Below are positions 1 to 7,758 of a stretch of DNA of 58,128 nt, in pieces. The stretch spans positions 1 to 58,128 of the forward strand of contig CALAFB010000116.1 of assembly GCA_937891135.1 (NCBI GenBank), written 5' to 3'. The stretch comes from an uncultured Elusimicrobium sp. (GTDB taxonomy: Bacteria; Elusimicrobiota; Elusimicrobia; Elusimicrobiales; Elusimicrobiaceae). Position 1 is the stretch's first letter. Each line of letters starts with the position of its first letter. A model generated the notes under the pieces. It saw only the letters and a list, made by a program, of their open reading frames with translations, did no database searches and had not been told where the DNA came from. The translations under genes and the position numbers were made by a program.

Positions 1-67
1 GCCCACGGGGATGACTTTTTATTTTGACCCACGGGGATGACTTTTTATTTTGACCCACGGGGATGAC
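1..67. repeat. Tandem half-units of the CGGGGATGAC intergenic repeat
   Basis: Three successive copies of a unit reading CCCACGGGGATGAC, two followed by TTTTTATTTTGA and the third by CGTTATGA. They are the right-hand half of the longer paired-hairpin repeat found at 5.96-6.2, 30.9-31.1, 31.8-32.0 and 37.4-37.6 kb. The block is cut by the window start. No coding potential is seen. Confidence 0.8.
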
Positions 68-110
68 CCGTTATGATGATTCGTCATAGTCTGAGATAGG
101 TCAGGGCAAG

Positions 111-139
111 CCCCAACCGATAAACCTACCGCGTTGGGG
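111..139. terminator. Hairpin downstream of recO
   Basis: CCCCAAC (111-117) pairs with GTTGGGG (133-139). It begins three bases beyond the recO stop codon on the minus strand. There is no clear U-run after it on either strand, so it may be a weak terminator or part of the neighbouring repeat, whose AGGTCAGGGCAAGCCC fragment adjoins it. Confidence 0.4.
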
Positions 140-141
140 GA

Positions 142-813
142 TTACGGCTGAACTACCGCCGCAGGAGCGTAGGCCGGGTCTTCCAACCCGACGGGTTTTA
201 CGGTTTGTAAGGGATACGTCAAATACCTGTCTAAAAAGCGGTGCACCACGCTGTTACACTTGGCAAGCGACAGTAAATCTTCCGGCTCCTCAAACACTAA
301 ACGGGAAAATTGGTCCTCGTGCATCCGCTGCCAAAATTCCGCCGGAATATGCAGCACCGGTTTATCCAGCCCAAACCCGGCTAAACGCATCAGGCGCAGC
401 GTAAACGCCGCACGAAACGCCGCGGAAGGCTCGCCGTATTCCAATTCAGTTAAGGCGGAAAGTAACAGTTCAAATTTCTCCGGGCTGGGTTGGTGCAGGG
501 GGGTTAAACGCAACATCAGTTCGCACACGTGCAACGCCAAGAGGGTCCGTTTTAAATCGGCCCGCACGTGCGGGAAAACGTGCTCCGATTTACCCCCGGT
601 TACCGTACCAATCACGCCGCCGCGCTTTACATAAATACGCAGCGAAGAAAAAGACAACGGCTCACAGAGGGCTTTTAATTTCCCGGACGGACGCGATACC
701 CCCGGCACCCGGGCATTCAGCCGCCCGTGCACCTGGGTATACATAGAAACAATGCGGTCCTGTTCGCGGAAGTTCTGGCGGAGCAAGATGATAGCGTTGT
801 CATTAAAAATCAT
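142..813 (-). CDS. recO: DNA repair protein RecO
   Basis: 223 residues. RecO works with RecF/RecR to load RecA on SSB-coated gaps. The N-terminal part has the OB-fold pattern of the family (alternating strands from ILLRQNFREQDRIVSMYT to GKLKALCEPLSF), followed by the all-helical C-terminal domain (LLALHVCELMLRL, FRAAFTLRLMRLAGF). The Cys4 zinc site of some RecO proteins is not visible. It is a single-gene unit read leftwards. The ATG at 813 is preceded by a TGCTATAAT box ending only 6 nt away and no Shine-Dalgarno, so the message is probably leaderless. Confidence 0.88.
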   Translation of the reverse strand: MIFNDNAIILLRQNFREQDRIVSMYTQVHGRLNARVPGVSRPSGKLKALCEPLSFSSLRIYVKRGGVIGTVTGGKSEHVFPHVRADLKRTLLALHVCELMLRLTPLHQPSPEKFELLLSALTELEYGEPSAAFRAAFTLRLMRLAGFGLDKPVLHIPAEFWQRMHEDQFSRLVFEEPEDLLSLAKCNSVVHRFLDRYLTYPLQTVKPVGLEDPAYAPAAVVQP

Positions 814-819
814 AGCGTT

Positions 820-828
820 ATTATAGCA
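820..828 (-). promoter_or_regulatory. Extended -10 promoter of recO (leaderless)
   Basis: On the minus strand the sequence is TGCTATAAT, 6 nt, then ATG (813). Initiation 6-7 nt after a -10 box would place +1 at or next to the A of the start codon. No -35 match is needed for an extended -10 promoter. Confidence 0.6.
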
Positions 829-889
829 TTATAATGGCACGGATAAAACAAGAAATGCCGCGCAGGGGCGGCTGACGGCTTCCGTTCCG

Positions 890-916
890 TAAGACCTAGG
901 CAACTTCTGGGTCTTA
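890..916. other. Inverted repeat upstream of the 987 gene
   Basis: TAAGACCTAG (890-899) pairs with CTGGGTCTTA (907-916), 10 bp including one G-T, with a 7-nt loop. No T-run follows. It sits about 40 nt before a TATACT box at 956-961 that probably drives the next gene, so it may be an operator or a relic terminator. Confidence 0.4.
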
Positions 917-986
917 AGTCTCTTGTAGGGGCACGCATTACTTTGCTACGCTAATTATACTATTCGTATTAAAAGGAGAAGCAACT

Positions 987-1952
987 ATGCGTATTTATAC
1001 ACCTGTATTTAGTATGTTATTTCTGAGTATCCCGCTATTGGCCCAAGGGCAAGTAGCCCAATCGTTGGAAAAATTAGTGGGGGGAATATCCGTTCGGGCC
1101 GTCCAGCAGCAAATCGCCGTACAGGGCGGGGTGCAAGCGTACCTGAACCGCTTAAAACCGCAAGACTTGGCGCGTAAGGCAGCCCCGGTAACGGCGGCCG
1201 CGCACACACGGGCGGTCCAGTCCGTACAAGCGGTTATGCAACACCGTTATAATTTAGTAGGCAAAAATGTGGCTTTTACTTTGCCGCAAGCCCCGCAAAC
1301 GGTCCTGCATGCGGCCAAAGTACAATATCCGCTGTATGTAATGGAAGAAGCCCTTGTATTGGCGCAAGATTCTTATATTGTAGAAATGCCGGACGGGGAC
1401 CTGCGTATCTTTGACCCGGAACATCCTATCTCCGTACAAGCCCATACCGCCATTACCGAATCCGAACAACGCCCGGCCCAAGAATTAGCCCAGGCCGTGG
1501 GGGGGATTTCCGCGCGGGAACTGCAACAACACACCGCCCACATGCCGCTGCCCGAACAAATGCCGCGCGAAACCAAAGGATATGCCTCGGTAGCTGCCGT
1601 GGCCCAACGCTTTTCAAACCGCACTTCGGCCCACTTTACGTTGCCACAATCGGAAGGGAAACCGTTAATCGTCGTTCAAGTTCCGCTCCCCGTTTACGCG
1701 ATTGATGAAGACGCTTTCCTGGCTGCGGGCAGTTATGTGGTAGCCATGCCGGACGGCGACTTCCGCGTCTTTACCCCGCAACACCCGATGGGAGCTGCCG
1801 TAACGCAAGCCCTGGCGGATTACCGCACGAAAGTACAAGCCCATTTTGCCAAACGCACCGCCGTACAGCAACAACTGCGCCAACTGGGAATGAGTGAAAA
1901 CGAAGTGCAAGCCATGATGCAAAGCTGGGATAAAGAAAACCCCGTCCGTTAG
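987..1952 (+). CDS. Secreted protein with two tandem repeats, function unknown
   Basis: 321 residues. Residues 1-20 form a signal peptide (basic start, hydrophobic core, cleavage near AQG-Q). The mature part is a duplication: VGGISVRAVQQQ near residue 32 matches VGGISARELQQH near 172, and a later block with YIVEMPDGDLRIFDPEHP matches YVVAMPDGDFRVFTPQHP about 130 residues further on. The C-terminus is a charged helix. The start is fixed by AAAAGGAG ahead of the ATG. I do not recognise the family; a periplasmic or surface role is inferred from the signal peptide alone. It stands alone between recO and rpmH. Confidence 0.8.
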   Translation: MRIYTPVFSMLFLSIPLLAQGQVAQSLEKLVGGISVRAVQQQIAVQGGVQAYLNRLKPQDLARKAAPVTAAAHTRAVQSVQAVMQHRYNLVGKNVAFTLPQAPQTVLHAAKVQYPLYVMEEALVLAQDSYIVEMPDGDLRIFDPEHPISVQAHTAITESEQRPAQELAQAVGGISARELQQHTAHMPLPEQMPRETKGYASVAAVAQRFSNRTSAHFTLPQSEGKPLIVVQVPLPVYAIDEDAFLAAGSYVVAMPDGDFRVFTPQHPMGAAVTQALADYRTKVQAHFAKRTAVQQQLRQLGMSENEVQAMMQSWDKENPVR

Positions 1953-2022
1953 TTTTGAAACACCCAACGGGGAAATCCGGCGGTATGATTGGGGGATGCG
2001 CGACGGATTGGCCCAAGATGTT

Positions 2023-2052
2023 TTGCAAAAAACATACAGATTAAAGTATAAT
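2023..2052 (+). promoter_or_regulatory. Promoter of the rpmH operon
   Basis: TTGCAA (2023-2028), an 18-nt spacer, and a perfect TATAAT (2047-2052). The predicted start lies near 2059, giving a leader of about 78 nt before rpmH. Confidence 0.7.
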
Positions 2053-2088
2053 ATATGCGTGGTTGTAGAACCCAATTTAAATTAGTAT

Positions 2089-2136
2089 AAGGAGTTTACG
2101 TCCCGCGCCCGCCGGGCCGGGTACGTATAAAAAATT
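2089..2136 (+). promoter_or_regulatory. rpmH leader: Shine-Dalgarno separated from the ATG by a perfect hairpin
   Basis: AAGGAG at 2089-2094 lies 42 nt before the ATG at 2137. Between them is a strong stem: TACGT (2097-2101) with ACGTA (2123-2127), CCCG (2102-2105) with CGGG (2118-2121), GCCC (2107-2110) with GGGC (2114-2117), and a 3-nt loop. If it folds, the unpaired distance from AAGGAG to ATG falls to 11 nt. A stop codon at 2128-2130 in the rpmH frame excludes an upstream in-frame start. Confidence 0.65.
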
Positions 2137-2277
2137 ATGTTACCGACTTATAGACCTAACAAAAGAAGACGCGCCAAACACATTGGTTTCCGCGCACGTA
2201 TGGCTACTGCCGGGGGACGCAAAGTATTAAGTGCCCGCCGCGCCAAAGGCCGCCACGAACTTATCCGGGCTGCTTAA
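2137..2277 (+). CDS. rpmH: 50S ribosomal protein L34
   Basis: 46 residues, beginning MLPTYRPNKRRRAKHIGF and continuing with RMATAGGRKVLSARRAKGRH, the standard L34 sequence and length. It is a very basic protein of the large ribosomal subunit. It is the first gene of the rpmH-rnpA-yidD-yidC-khpB run that lies beside the origin in many bacteria; dnaA is not in this window. The usual close Shine-Dalgarno is missing (see the leader hairpin). Confidence 0.95.
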   Translation: MLPTYRPNKRRRAKHIGFRARMATAGGRKVLSARRAKGRHELIRAA

Positions 2278-2278
2278 T

Positions 2279-2632
2279 ATGCGGCCCAATGGTCTGCCGC
2301 GGCGTGTCCGCCTTCATTTGAAACGTGATTTTGAACGTATTATCCAAGGCGGCACCAAACAGCAAACGCAGGGGCTTGTGATGTGGTGTGAAAAAACCCG
2401 CACACAAGGTCCGGCGCGTATGGCGGTAGTGGTGTCTAAAAAGTTAGGCCCGGCGGTTGTACGCAACCGTACCAAACGAATGTTACGGGAAATTTTTCGG
2501 ACGAATAAAACCTGTTTCATTCCCGGGGTAAATATGATTATAAGCCCCCGGGACGCTAAAATACTTTGTAATGCCTCAGCAGCGCAGGACGCGCTCAGGA
2601 CTCTGTGGAAAACAGCCGCATTACTAAAATAG
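2279..2632 (+). CDS. rnpA: Ribonuclease P protein component
   Basis: 117 residues from the ATG at 2279, one base after the rpmH stop. It is the protein subunit of RNase P, which trims the 5' ends of pre-tRNA. The family core is clear: LHLKRDFERIIQGG, then MAVVVSKKLGPAVVRNRTKRMLRE, which holds the RNR motif that contacts the catalytic RNA. A GTG at 2231 would add 16 residues overlapping rpmH, but those are translated rpmH sequence and do not look like RnpA, so the ATG is preferred. Confidence 0.92.
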   Translation: MRPNGLPRRVRLHLKRDFERIIQGGTKQQTQGLVMWCEKTRTQGPARMAVVVSKKLGPAVVRNRTKRMLREIFRTNKTCFIPGVNMIISPRDAKILCNASAAQDALRTLWKTAALLK

Positions 2633-2654
2633 TTCCCCGCAAGGAACACGGATT

Positions 2655-2891
2655 ATGAACCAGCGTTCAGTTTTGATACGAAACAGGATTTTAACAGGGT
2701 TATCGGCACTCTATCATAGTGTACGGCCGTTATTGGGCCCACGGGGAGTCTGCCGCTTTACGCCAACGTGTAGTGCGTATGCCTACGAGGCAATTGCCAA
2801 ATACGGTTTTTGCAAGGGCAGTTGGCTGGCTGTAAAACGGGTGTGCCGGTGTCATCCGGGCAACCCGGGCGGGTATGACCCCGTCCCTTAG
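2655..2891 (+). CDS. yidD: Membrane protein insertion efficiency factor YidD
   Basis: 78 residues. It has the YidD signature: an amphipathic N-terminal helix (ILTGLSALYHSVRPLLGP), then CRFTPTCSAYAYEAI and RVCRCHPGNPGGYDPVP with the conserved cysteines. It is a small peripheral inner-membrane protein that aids YidC-dependent insertion. It sits between rnpA and yidC, the near-universal position. Confidence 0.93.
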   Translation: MNQRSVLIRNRILTGLSALYHSVRPLLGPRGVCRFTPTCSAYAYEAIAKYGFCKGSWLAVKRVCRCHPGNPGGYDPVP

Positions 2892-2951
2892 CGTTTGGAA
2901 AGATTTCCTCTTAGTGCCGTAGCAATACGGCCTATCCAAGAGGATACCTAA

Positions 2952-4559
2952 ATGGATAACCGACAATTCCTGGCAGCAGCCGTGTTTTTTTTGCTGCTGA
3001 TTACAGGATACAATCAATTTGTTGTGTTGCCGCGCGAGCGTGCAGCACGGCAAGCGGCTGAGGCACAGCTCATCTCTGATACATCGCATCCTGCGTCTGT
3101 GACCTCTGCCGTTGTGAAACCCGCAGACGGGCCTGTTACGCCGCCGGCGGCCTCTGCCCAGCCTGAAATACTTACGCAGTTTCGGCTGCCCCGCGCCACG
3201 TTGACGTTTTCGTCCAAAGGGGCCGGGATTAAGCATTACTGGTTCAACGATATTTTAGGCCCGGTGGATTTAACCCCTTATCCGGGGGAAGGGCTCCTGG
3301 CTACGTGGCCGACGGCTGATTTTGCCGAAACCGCCCGTACGGACCGTTCCATTACGTTTACCGCCCGCCTGGCGGCAGACGTAACCGCCGTTAAAACCTA
3401 TACGTTTGCGGAAAACGGCCTGGAACAAGTAACCGTAGCCCTTACCAACACGTCCGGCAAAGACGTCAAAATGGGCACCTGGTGGTGGAATTTCGGCCCC
3501 GGGCTGGCTACCGTTAAAAGTGAAATGAAGGATAACGAGCGCGAGAGCAAAGCCGTATACCTCGTGCACGAACCGGGCAAGAAAAACCCCACCTTAGAAA
3601 CCTTCACGAAAAACGAAAAACAACCCACGCTACCCTGGCAATGGGCCGGCCTGGAAAACCGCTACTTCTTAGCGGTACTGGTGCCGGACGGCTGGAAGCC
3701 GGGTAAGTTAAATACCGAAAAGAAAGTCATCGGCACGCAAGAAAAAATGTGGGGCCTTACCCAAGGGGATTTAGAGGGCCCGCAGTTGGATATTTTCGTG
3801 CCGGAAGATACGCTTCAAGCCGGGCAAACCCGTACGTACCAGTCGCATTTCTACGTAGGGCCGAAGGATTACCAACTCTTTCAAACGCCGGCATACGGGC
3901 CGTATCATTTTGAACGGAGTATTGCGTTTGGGTTTTTTGGGGCACTCGGCAAAATTGCACGTAATGTGCTGGAATTATTCTATAAATGGACGGGGAACTA
4001 CGGTGTAGCTATTATTATGCTGACCCTCTGTTTACAACTTCTTTTGTGCCGGTTTACGTTTTTGCAATTAAAATCCGCGGCACAGATGAAAAAACTCCAG
4101 CCCGAAATCAAACGCTTGCAAACCAAATACAAAACCGACCCGGCCGCCCTTAACCGCGAAACCTTGCTGCTGTACCGCAAACACAAGGTAAACCCGCTGA
4201 TGGGGTGCTTGCCGCTGTTAATCCAGCTGCCGATTTTCTTGGCTTTATTTAATGCGCTTCGCACGTCGTGGGCGTTACACGGGGCCAAGTTTGTGTGGTG
4301 GTTGACGGACTTGTCCGCCAAAGACCCGTATTACATCCTGCCCCTGTTAATGGGCGCAGTAATGTTCTTACAACAGCGCGGAAATATCCCGCCCGGCACG
4401 GACCCGGCCCAAGCCGCCGTGTTTAAGTATATGCCGGTTATTTTCACGCTGATGTTTCTAAATTTTCCGTCGGGGTTGGTGCTGTACTGGCTGACCAACA
4501 GCCTGCTTACGTATGGTATTCAAACCCTCGTCAACAAAAAAATTATTAAAGGAGTTTAA
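2952..4559 (+). CDS. yidC: Membrane protein insertase YidC
   Basis: 535 residues, the Gram-negative form (E. coli has 548). One N-terminal membrane segment (about residues 6-22) is followed by a large periplasmic beta domain (about 75-320), then the conserved five-helix insertase core starting near 340 (NYGVAIIMLTLCLQLLLCRFT, MGCLPLLIQLPIFLALFNAL, FLNFPSGLVLYWLTN). The basic loop LKSAAQMKKLQPEIKRLQ carries an Arg/Lys-rich segment typical of the cytoplasmic hairpin. It inserts and folds inner-membrane proteins with or without Sec. Its stop lies two bases before khpB. Confidence 0.95.
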   Translation: MDNRQFLAAAVFFLLLITGYNQFVVLPRERAARQAAEAQLISDTSHPASVTSAVVKPADGPVTPPAASAQPEILTQFRLPRATLTFSSKGAGIKHYWFNDILGPVDLTPYPGEGLLATWPTADFAETARTDRSITFTARLAADVTAVKTYTFAENGLEQVTVALTNTSGKDVKMGTWWWNFGPGLATVKSEMKDNERESKAVYLVHEPGKKNPTLETFTKNEKQPTLPWQWAGLENRYFLAVLVPDGWKPGKLNTEKKVIGTQEKMWGLTQGDLEGPQLDIFVPEDTLQAGQTRTYQSHFYVGPKDYQLFQTPAYGPYHFERSIAFGFFGALGKIARNVLELFYKWTGNYGVAIIMLTLCLQLLLCRFTFLQLKSAAQMKKLQPEIKRLQTKYKTDPAALNRETLLLYRKHKVNPLMGCLPLLIQLPIFLALFNALRTSWALHGAKFVWWLTDLSAKDPYYILPLLMGAVMFLQQRGNIPPGTDPAQAAVFKYMPVIFTLMFLNFPSGLVLYWLTNSLLTYGIQTLVNKKIIKGV

Positions 4560-4561
4560 TT

Positions 4562-5851
4562 ATGTTAACTAAAGTAAAAGTACAAGCTAAAACCGTTTCA
4601 GAAGCCATTACCAAAGGGCTGAAAGAATTACACATGCGCCGGGACCAGGTAGAAGTATCCGTCTTAGAGCACCCCAAAAAAGGATTTTTGGGCTTGGGGT
4701 CTAAACCGGCCGTAGTAGAAGTGCGCCAAAAACGCTGGGCCAACGAAGAATGGGACGCAAACATTTATCTGGACGTGCCCAAACGCCGCCGCGGCCGCAA
4801 CCGCCGGGGGGGCAAAATGGGAGCCCGCGGCCGCAGCCGTATGATGCGCCGCGGTGCCAATGCAGCCCGCCCCACCGAACCGCGTGTACGCACACCTAAA
4901 CCGAATGAACCGCAACTCTTGCCGAGTGCAGAAATCCAAAATGCCGTCATTCCGGAATCGTTAAAAGCCCCCTTGCAGGAAGCGAAAGACTATATTGCCA
5001 ATGTGCTTACGCATATGGGGATCGTGCCTTCTAACGTCAATGCCTGGTGGGATGAAAAACAACAACGCATTTTAGTTACGTTTGATTGCGACAAGCCCGC
5101 TATTGTGATTGGCAAGGAAGGTAAAACGCTGGAAGCCATCCAATACTTATGCACGTTGGCGGTAACACGTCATTTTAATACGCCCATTTCGGTGGTAGCC
5201 GATACGCAAAACTACTGGCGCAAAGCCGAAGATAAAATCAACGCCGAAATTGAACACGGTATTACTATGATTAAGCACGGGGCTCCTATCTTCCGTTTCC
5301 GCCCCATGAGCGCGCAACTGCGCCGCTATATCCACCGCGCGGTGGACGGGAATGAATATGTCCAAACCTCCTCCGAAGGGGAAGCCCGCTGGCGCAAAGT
5401 AACCTTCCACCCCACGCAAAAAGCGTTGGACGAAGCCAAAGCCGGCCTGGCTCCGGCGGATTTTGTGCCGGGCGTCATTGGGGAAGATATCCCCGCGGAA
5501 CCCACAACGGCTGAAAATGCGTCTGCGGATGCGATTCCATTTTCTGAAGAAACCCCGGTCGTTGCCGAGGCAGTTACGCATACCGCGGAAAATTTCGTAC
5601 CGCAAGAAGTAGGCAATCCGGCTACTCCGGTGCCAGAAACAGCCCCGGAAGGAGCCGCCGCCACCGAAAATGAAGTGTTAGAATCGCCTACCCAGCGTAT
5701 GGCTACAAATACGATTGCCCGCACCGTGGCACAAAGTTTGGTAGAGACGGAGGACCATGTGGTAGAGGAACATTCTGTACTGATGGACGTGAATGCACCG
5801 ATTGCCAACGAAGAACAATCCGCTGCGCCCACCCCGGACAAAAACCACTAA
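4562..5851 (+). CDS. khpB: RNA-binding protein KhpB (Jag/EloR) with RG-rich linker and acidic tail
   Basis: 429 residues, much longer than the usual 200-250. Domain order: Jag-N (about 2-55, EHPKKGFLGLGSKPAVVEV), an Arg/Gly-rich linker (about 73-103), a KH domain (about 145-225, with GKEGKTLEAIQYL), an R3H domain (about 235-290, with RPMSAQLRRYIHRAV), and an acidic Ala/Glu/Pro/Thr-rich tail of about 130 residues. KhpB binds RNA and tunes cell elongation with KhpA. The yidC-khpB pairing is standard. The linker and tail are lineage-specific; the linker may add RNA binding (inference). Confidence 0.9.
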   Translation: MLTKVKVQAKTVSEAITKGLKELHMRRDQVEVSVLEHPKKGFLGLGSKPAVVEVRQKRWANEEWDANIYLDVPKRRRGRNRRGGKMGARGRSRMMRRGANAARPTEPRVRTPKPNEPQLLPSAEIQNAVIPESLKAPLQEAKDYIANVLTHMGIVPSNVNAWWDEKQQRILVTFDCDKPAIVIGKEGKTLEAIQYLCTLAVTRHFNTPISVVADTQNYWRKAEDKINAEIEHGITMIKHGAPIFRFRPMSAQLRRYIHRAVDGNEYVQTSSEGEARWRKVTFHPTQKALDEAKAGLAPADFVPGVIGEDIPAEPTTAENASADAIPFSEETPVVAEAVTHTAENFVPQEVGNPATPVPETAPEGAAATENEVLESPTQRMATNTIARTVAQSLVETEDHVVEEHSVLMDVNAPIANEEQSAAPTPDKNH

Positions 5852-5873
5852 TTATTACAGATATGGTTACTTT

Positions 5874-5903
5874 CCCCGGCCTAACCCGCCGGGGATTTTT
5901 TTT
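5874..5903 (+). terminator. Rho-independent terminator after khpB
   Basis: CCCCGGC (5874-5880) pairs with GCCGGGG (5888-5894), followed by A and eight T. It closes the rpmH-khpB operon. Confidence 0.9.
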
Positions 5904-5960
5904 AAAGCGGCCCAACAACCCGCTGGGTTTACACCCAACCTACGTAAACTTTATTATAAT

Positions 5961-6210
5961 CCGTCATTCCCGCGTGTTGGCGACCCGCAGGGTTCGGCAA
6001 TCTCCTCCGCTATTTACGTCATTCCCGAGGGTTGGCGGCCCGCAGGGTTCGGCAATCTCCTCCTAACACTTTCGTCATTCCCGAGTGCTTTTGTCGGGAA
6101 TCTCCTCCTTGCGCCTTTTAAAAGGGTGTAGATCCCCGGCTACAACCCACGGGGATGACCCTTTTTTTGAGGGCCCACGGGGATGACTCTTTTTGGGGAG
6201 CACGGGGATG
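5961..6210. repeat. Intergenic paired-hairpin repeat block
   Basis: Contains two short units (5962-6008, 6017-6063) beginning CGTCATTCCCG and ending GGCAATCTCCTCC, one full unit (6073-6159) made of a TTCCCG/CGGGAA hairpin plus a GATCCCCGG/CGGGGATGAC hairpin, and two extra CGGGGATG half-units (to 6210). Nothing in the 487-nt gap between khpB and dnaB looks coding. The remainder is the khpB terminator and the dnaB promoter. Confidence 0.85.
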
Positions 6211-6301
6211 GCCTTTTATTATTCGTCCTTGCCGATATAGGGGTTTTTGGGTTTCGGGTATACTTGCCCAAAAAAATCCTGCTCCACATACCGCCATAAA
6301 T

Positions 6302-6310
6302 TGCTACAAT
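6302..6310 (+). promoter_or_regulatory. Extended -10 promoter of the dnaB operon
   Basis: TGCTACAAT, with no convincing -35. The start would fall near 6317, leaving a leader of about 22 nt that contains GAGG at 6329-6332 ahead of the ATG at 6339. Confidence 0.5.
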
Positions 6311-6338
6311 ACTTGTATCTATTTTTTTGAGGTTTAGT

Positions 6339-7757
6339 ATGGCTAATTTACTGGAAGAACGCATCCCACCCCAAGCACTAGACGCCGAAATGGCGGTCCT
6401 CGGTTCTATGATGCTAGACAAAGACGCCCTCACGGACGCCTTAGAAATTCTGCGCCCGGAACACTTTTATAAAGAAGCCCACCAGGTTATTTTTCAAACC
6501 ATTAAAGACCTGACAGACCGCAACCAAGCGGTGGATATTGTAACCGTGGTAGAAGAATTAAAACGCAAAAAAATGCTTACCAAAGTAGGGGGGGAAGTCT
6601 ATTTGGCCCAACTGGAAAGCAAAGTTTCCACCGCGGCCCACGCCAAGTATTATGCGGAAATTGTTTACAAAAAATTTGTCGTGCGCGATTTAATCCGCAC
6701 CGCCACCGGCCTGGTGCAACGCTGCTACAAAGAAGAAGATGAAGACCCGCAAACCCTCATTGACACCGCCGCCGACCAGATTTACAAATTAAGCCAACGC
6801 CAAAAACTTTCGGGCTTTGTGTCGTCTAAAGACTTAGCCCCCGAAGTGATGGAAATGTTGGAGCGTGCGTTTAAAAACAAAAACACCATTCAAGGGGTGC
6901 CCACCGGGCTGAGCGAATTTGACCACAAAACAGGCGGGCTTCGCAAGTCGGACCTGATTATTTTGGGGGCGCGCCCCAGCCAGGGCAAAACGGCACTCGC
7001 CCTAAATATCGCCCACCACGCGTGTGTGGAGTGTAATATCCCGGTGGCGTTTTTCTCGTTAGAAATGGGGCGGCATATCATTTATGAACGTATGCTTGGC
7101 GCGGCAGCGATGGCGGAAATCCACAAACTGCGCTCGGGCTACTTTGAAAAAGACAAATGGCGCGATTTAACCCGCGAAATGGGCCGCCTGGCCAGTGCCC
7201 CCTTATATATTGATGATACGTCCGGCATTTCTATTACGGAGCTGCGTATGCGCGCCCGCCGCTTAGCCAGCGAACTTAAAAAGCAGGGCAAAGAATTGGG
7301 GCTGATTGTCATAGACTATTTGCAACTCATCCGCGGCGGGGAACGCCGCAGCGAGTCCCGCCAGCAGGAAGTGTCCGAAATTTCCCGTATGCTAAAAGAC
7401 CTCGCCCGCACGTTAGATGTGCCGGTATTAGCGTTATCCCAATTAAGCCGTAAAAATGAGGACAAAACCCGCACAGACAATAAGCCCATGCTTTCGGACT
7501 TGCGCGAATCCGGCTCTATTGAACAGGACGCCGACGTGGTGGCCCTTATTCACCGCGAAGCATATTACAAGCGTGATGATGAAACCTTAAAACGCAAAGC
7601 CACGCTGATTATTGCCAAGCAGCGTAACGGCCCGGTAGGCGATATTGACCTGGCCTTCTTTGGCGAATTTGCTTTGTTTACCAATCCCGCGCCTGAACCG
7701 GTGGAAGATTCGTCCGGTGCGGTTACCAGCGATACCCAAATGGAGATTCCCGAATAA
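6339..7757 (+). CDS. dnaB: Replicative DNA helicase DnaB
   Basis: 472 residues. The N-terminal helical domain begins RIPPQALDAEMAVLGSMML; the RecA-type ATPase domain has Walker A ARPSQGKTALALN near residue 210, the Walker B segment LIVIDYLQLI and the arginine-finger region (KQRNGPVGDIDLAFF) near the end. It forms the hexameric helicase that unwinds DNA at the fork. The ATG at 6339 is chosen for its GAGG Shine-Dalgarno and match to the family start. It leads an operon with alr one base downstream. Confidence 0.96.
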   Translation: MANLLEERIPPQALDAEMAVLGSMMLDKDALTDALEILRPEHFYKEAHQVIFQTIKDLTDRNQAVDIVTVVEELKRKKMLTKVGGEVYLAQLESKVSTAAHAKYYAEIVYKKFVVRDLIRTATGLVQRCYKEEDEDPQTLIDTAADQIYKLSQRQKLSGFVSSKDLAPEVMEMLERAFKNKNTIQGVPTGLSEFDHKTGGLRKSDLIILGARPSQGKTALALNIAHHACVECNIPVAFFSLEMGRHIIYERMLGAAAMAEIHKLRSGYFEKDKWRDLTREMGRLASAPLYIDDTSGISITELRMRARRLASELKKQGKELGLIVIDYLQLIRGGERRSESRQQEVSEISRMLKDLARTLDVPVLALSQLSRKNEDKTRTDNKPMLSDLRESGSIEQDADVVALIHREAYYKRDDETLKRKATLIIAKQRNGPVGDIDLAFFGEFALFTNPAPEPVEDSSGAVTSDTQMEIPE

Positions 7758-7758
7758 T

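Noticed and set aside
1..120. Regular CGGGGATGAC units resembling a CRISPR array
   Set aside because: Units are tandem with short AT-rich joins, no unique spacers, no cas genes, and the same units appear dispersed elsewhere.
2231..2278. GTG start for rnpA overlapping rpmH
   Set aside because: The added residues are out-of-frame rpmH sequence and do not match RnpA N-termini; the ATG at 2279 is one base after rpmH.
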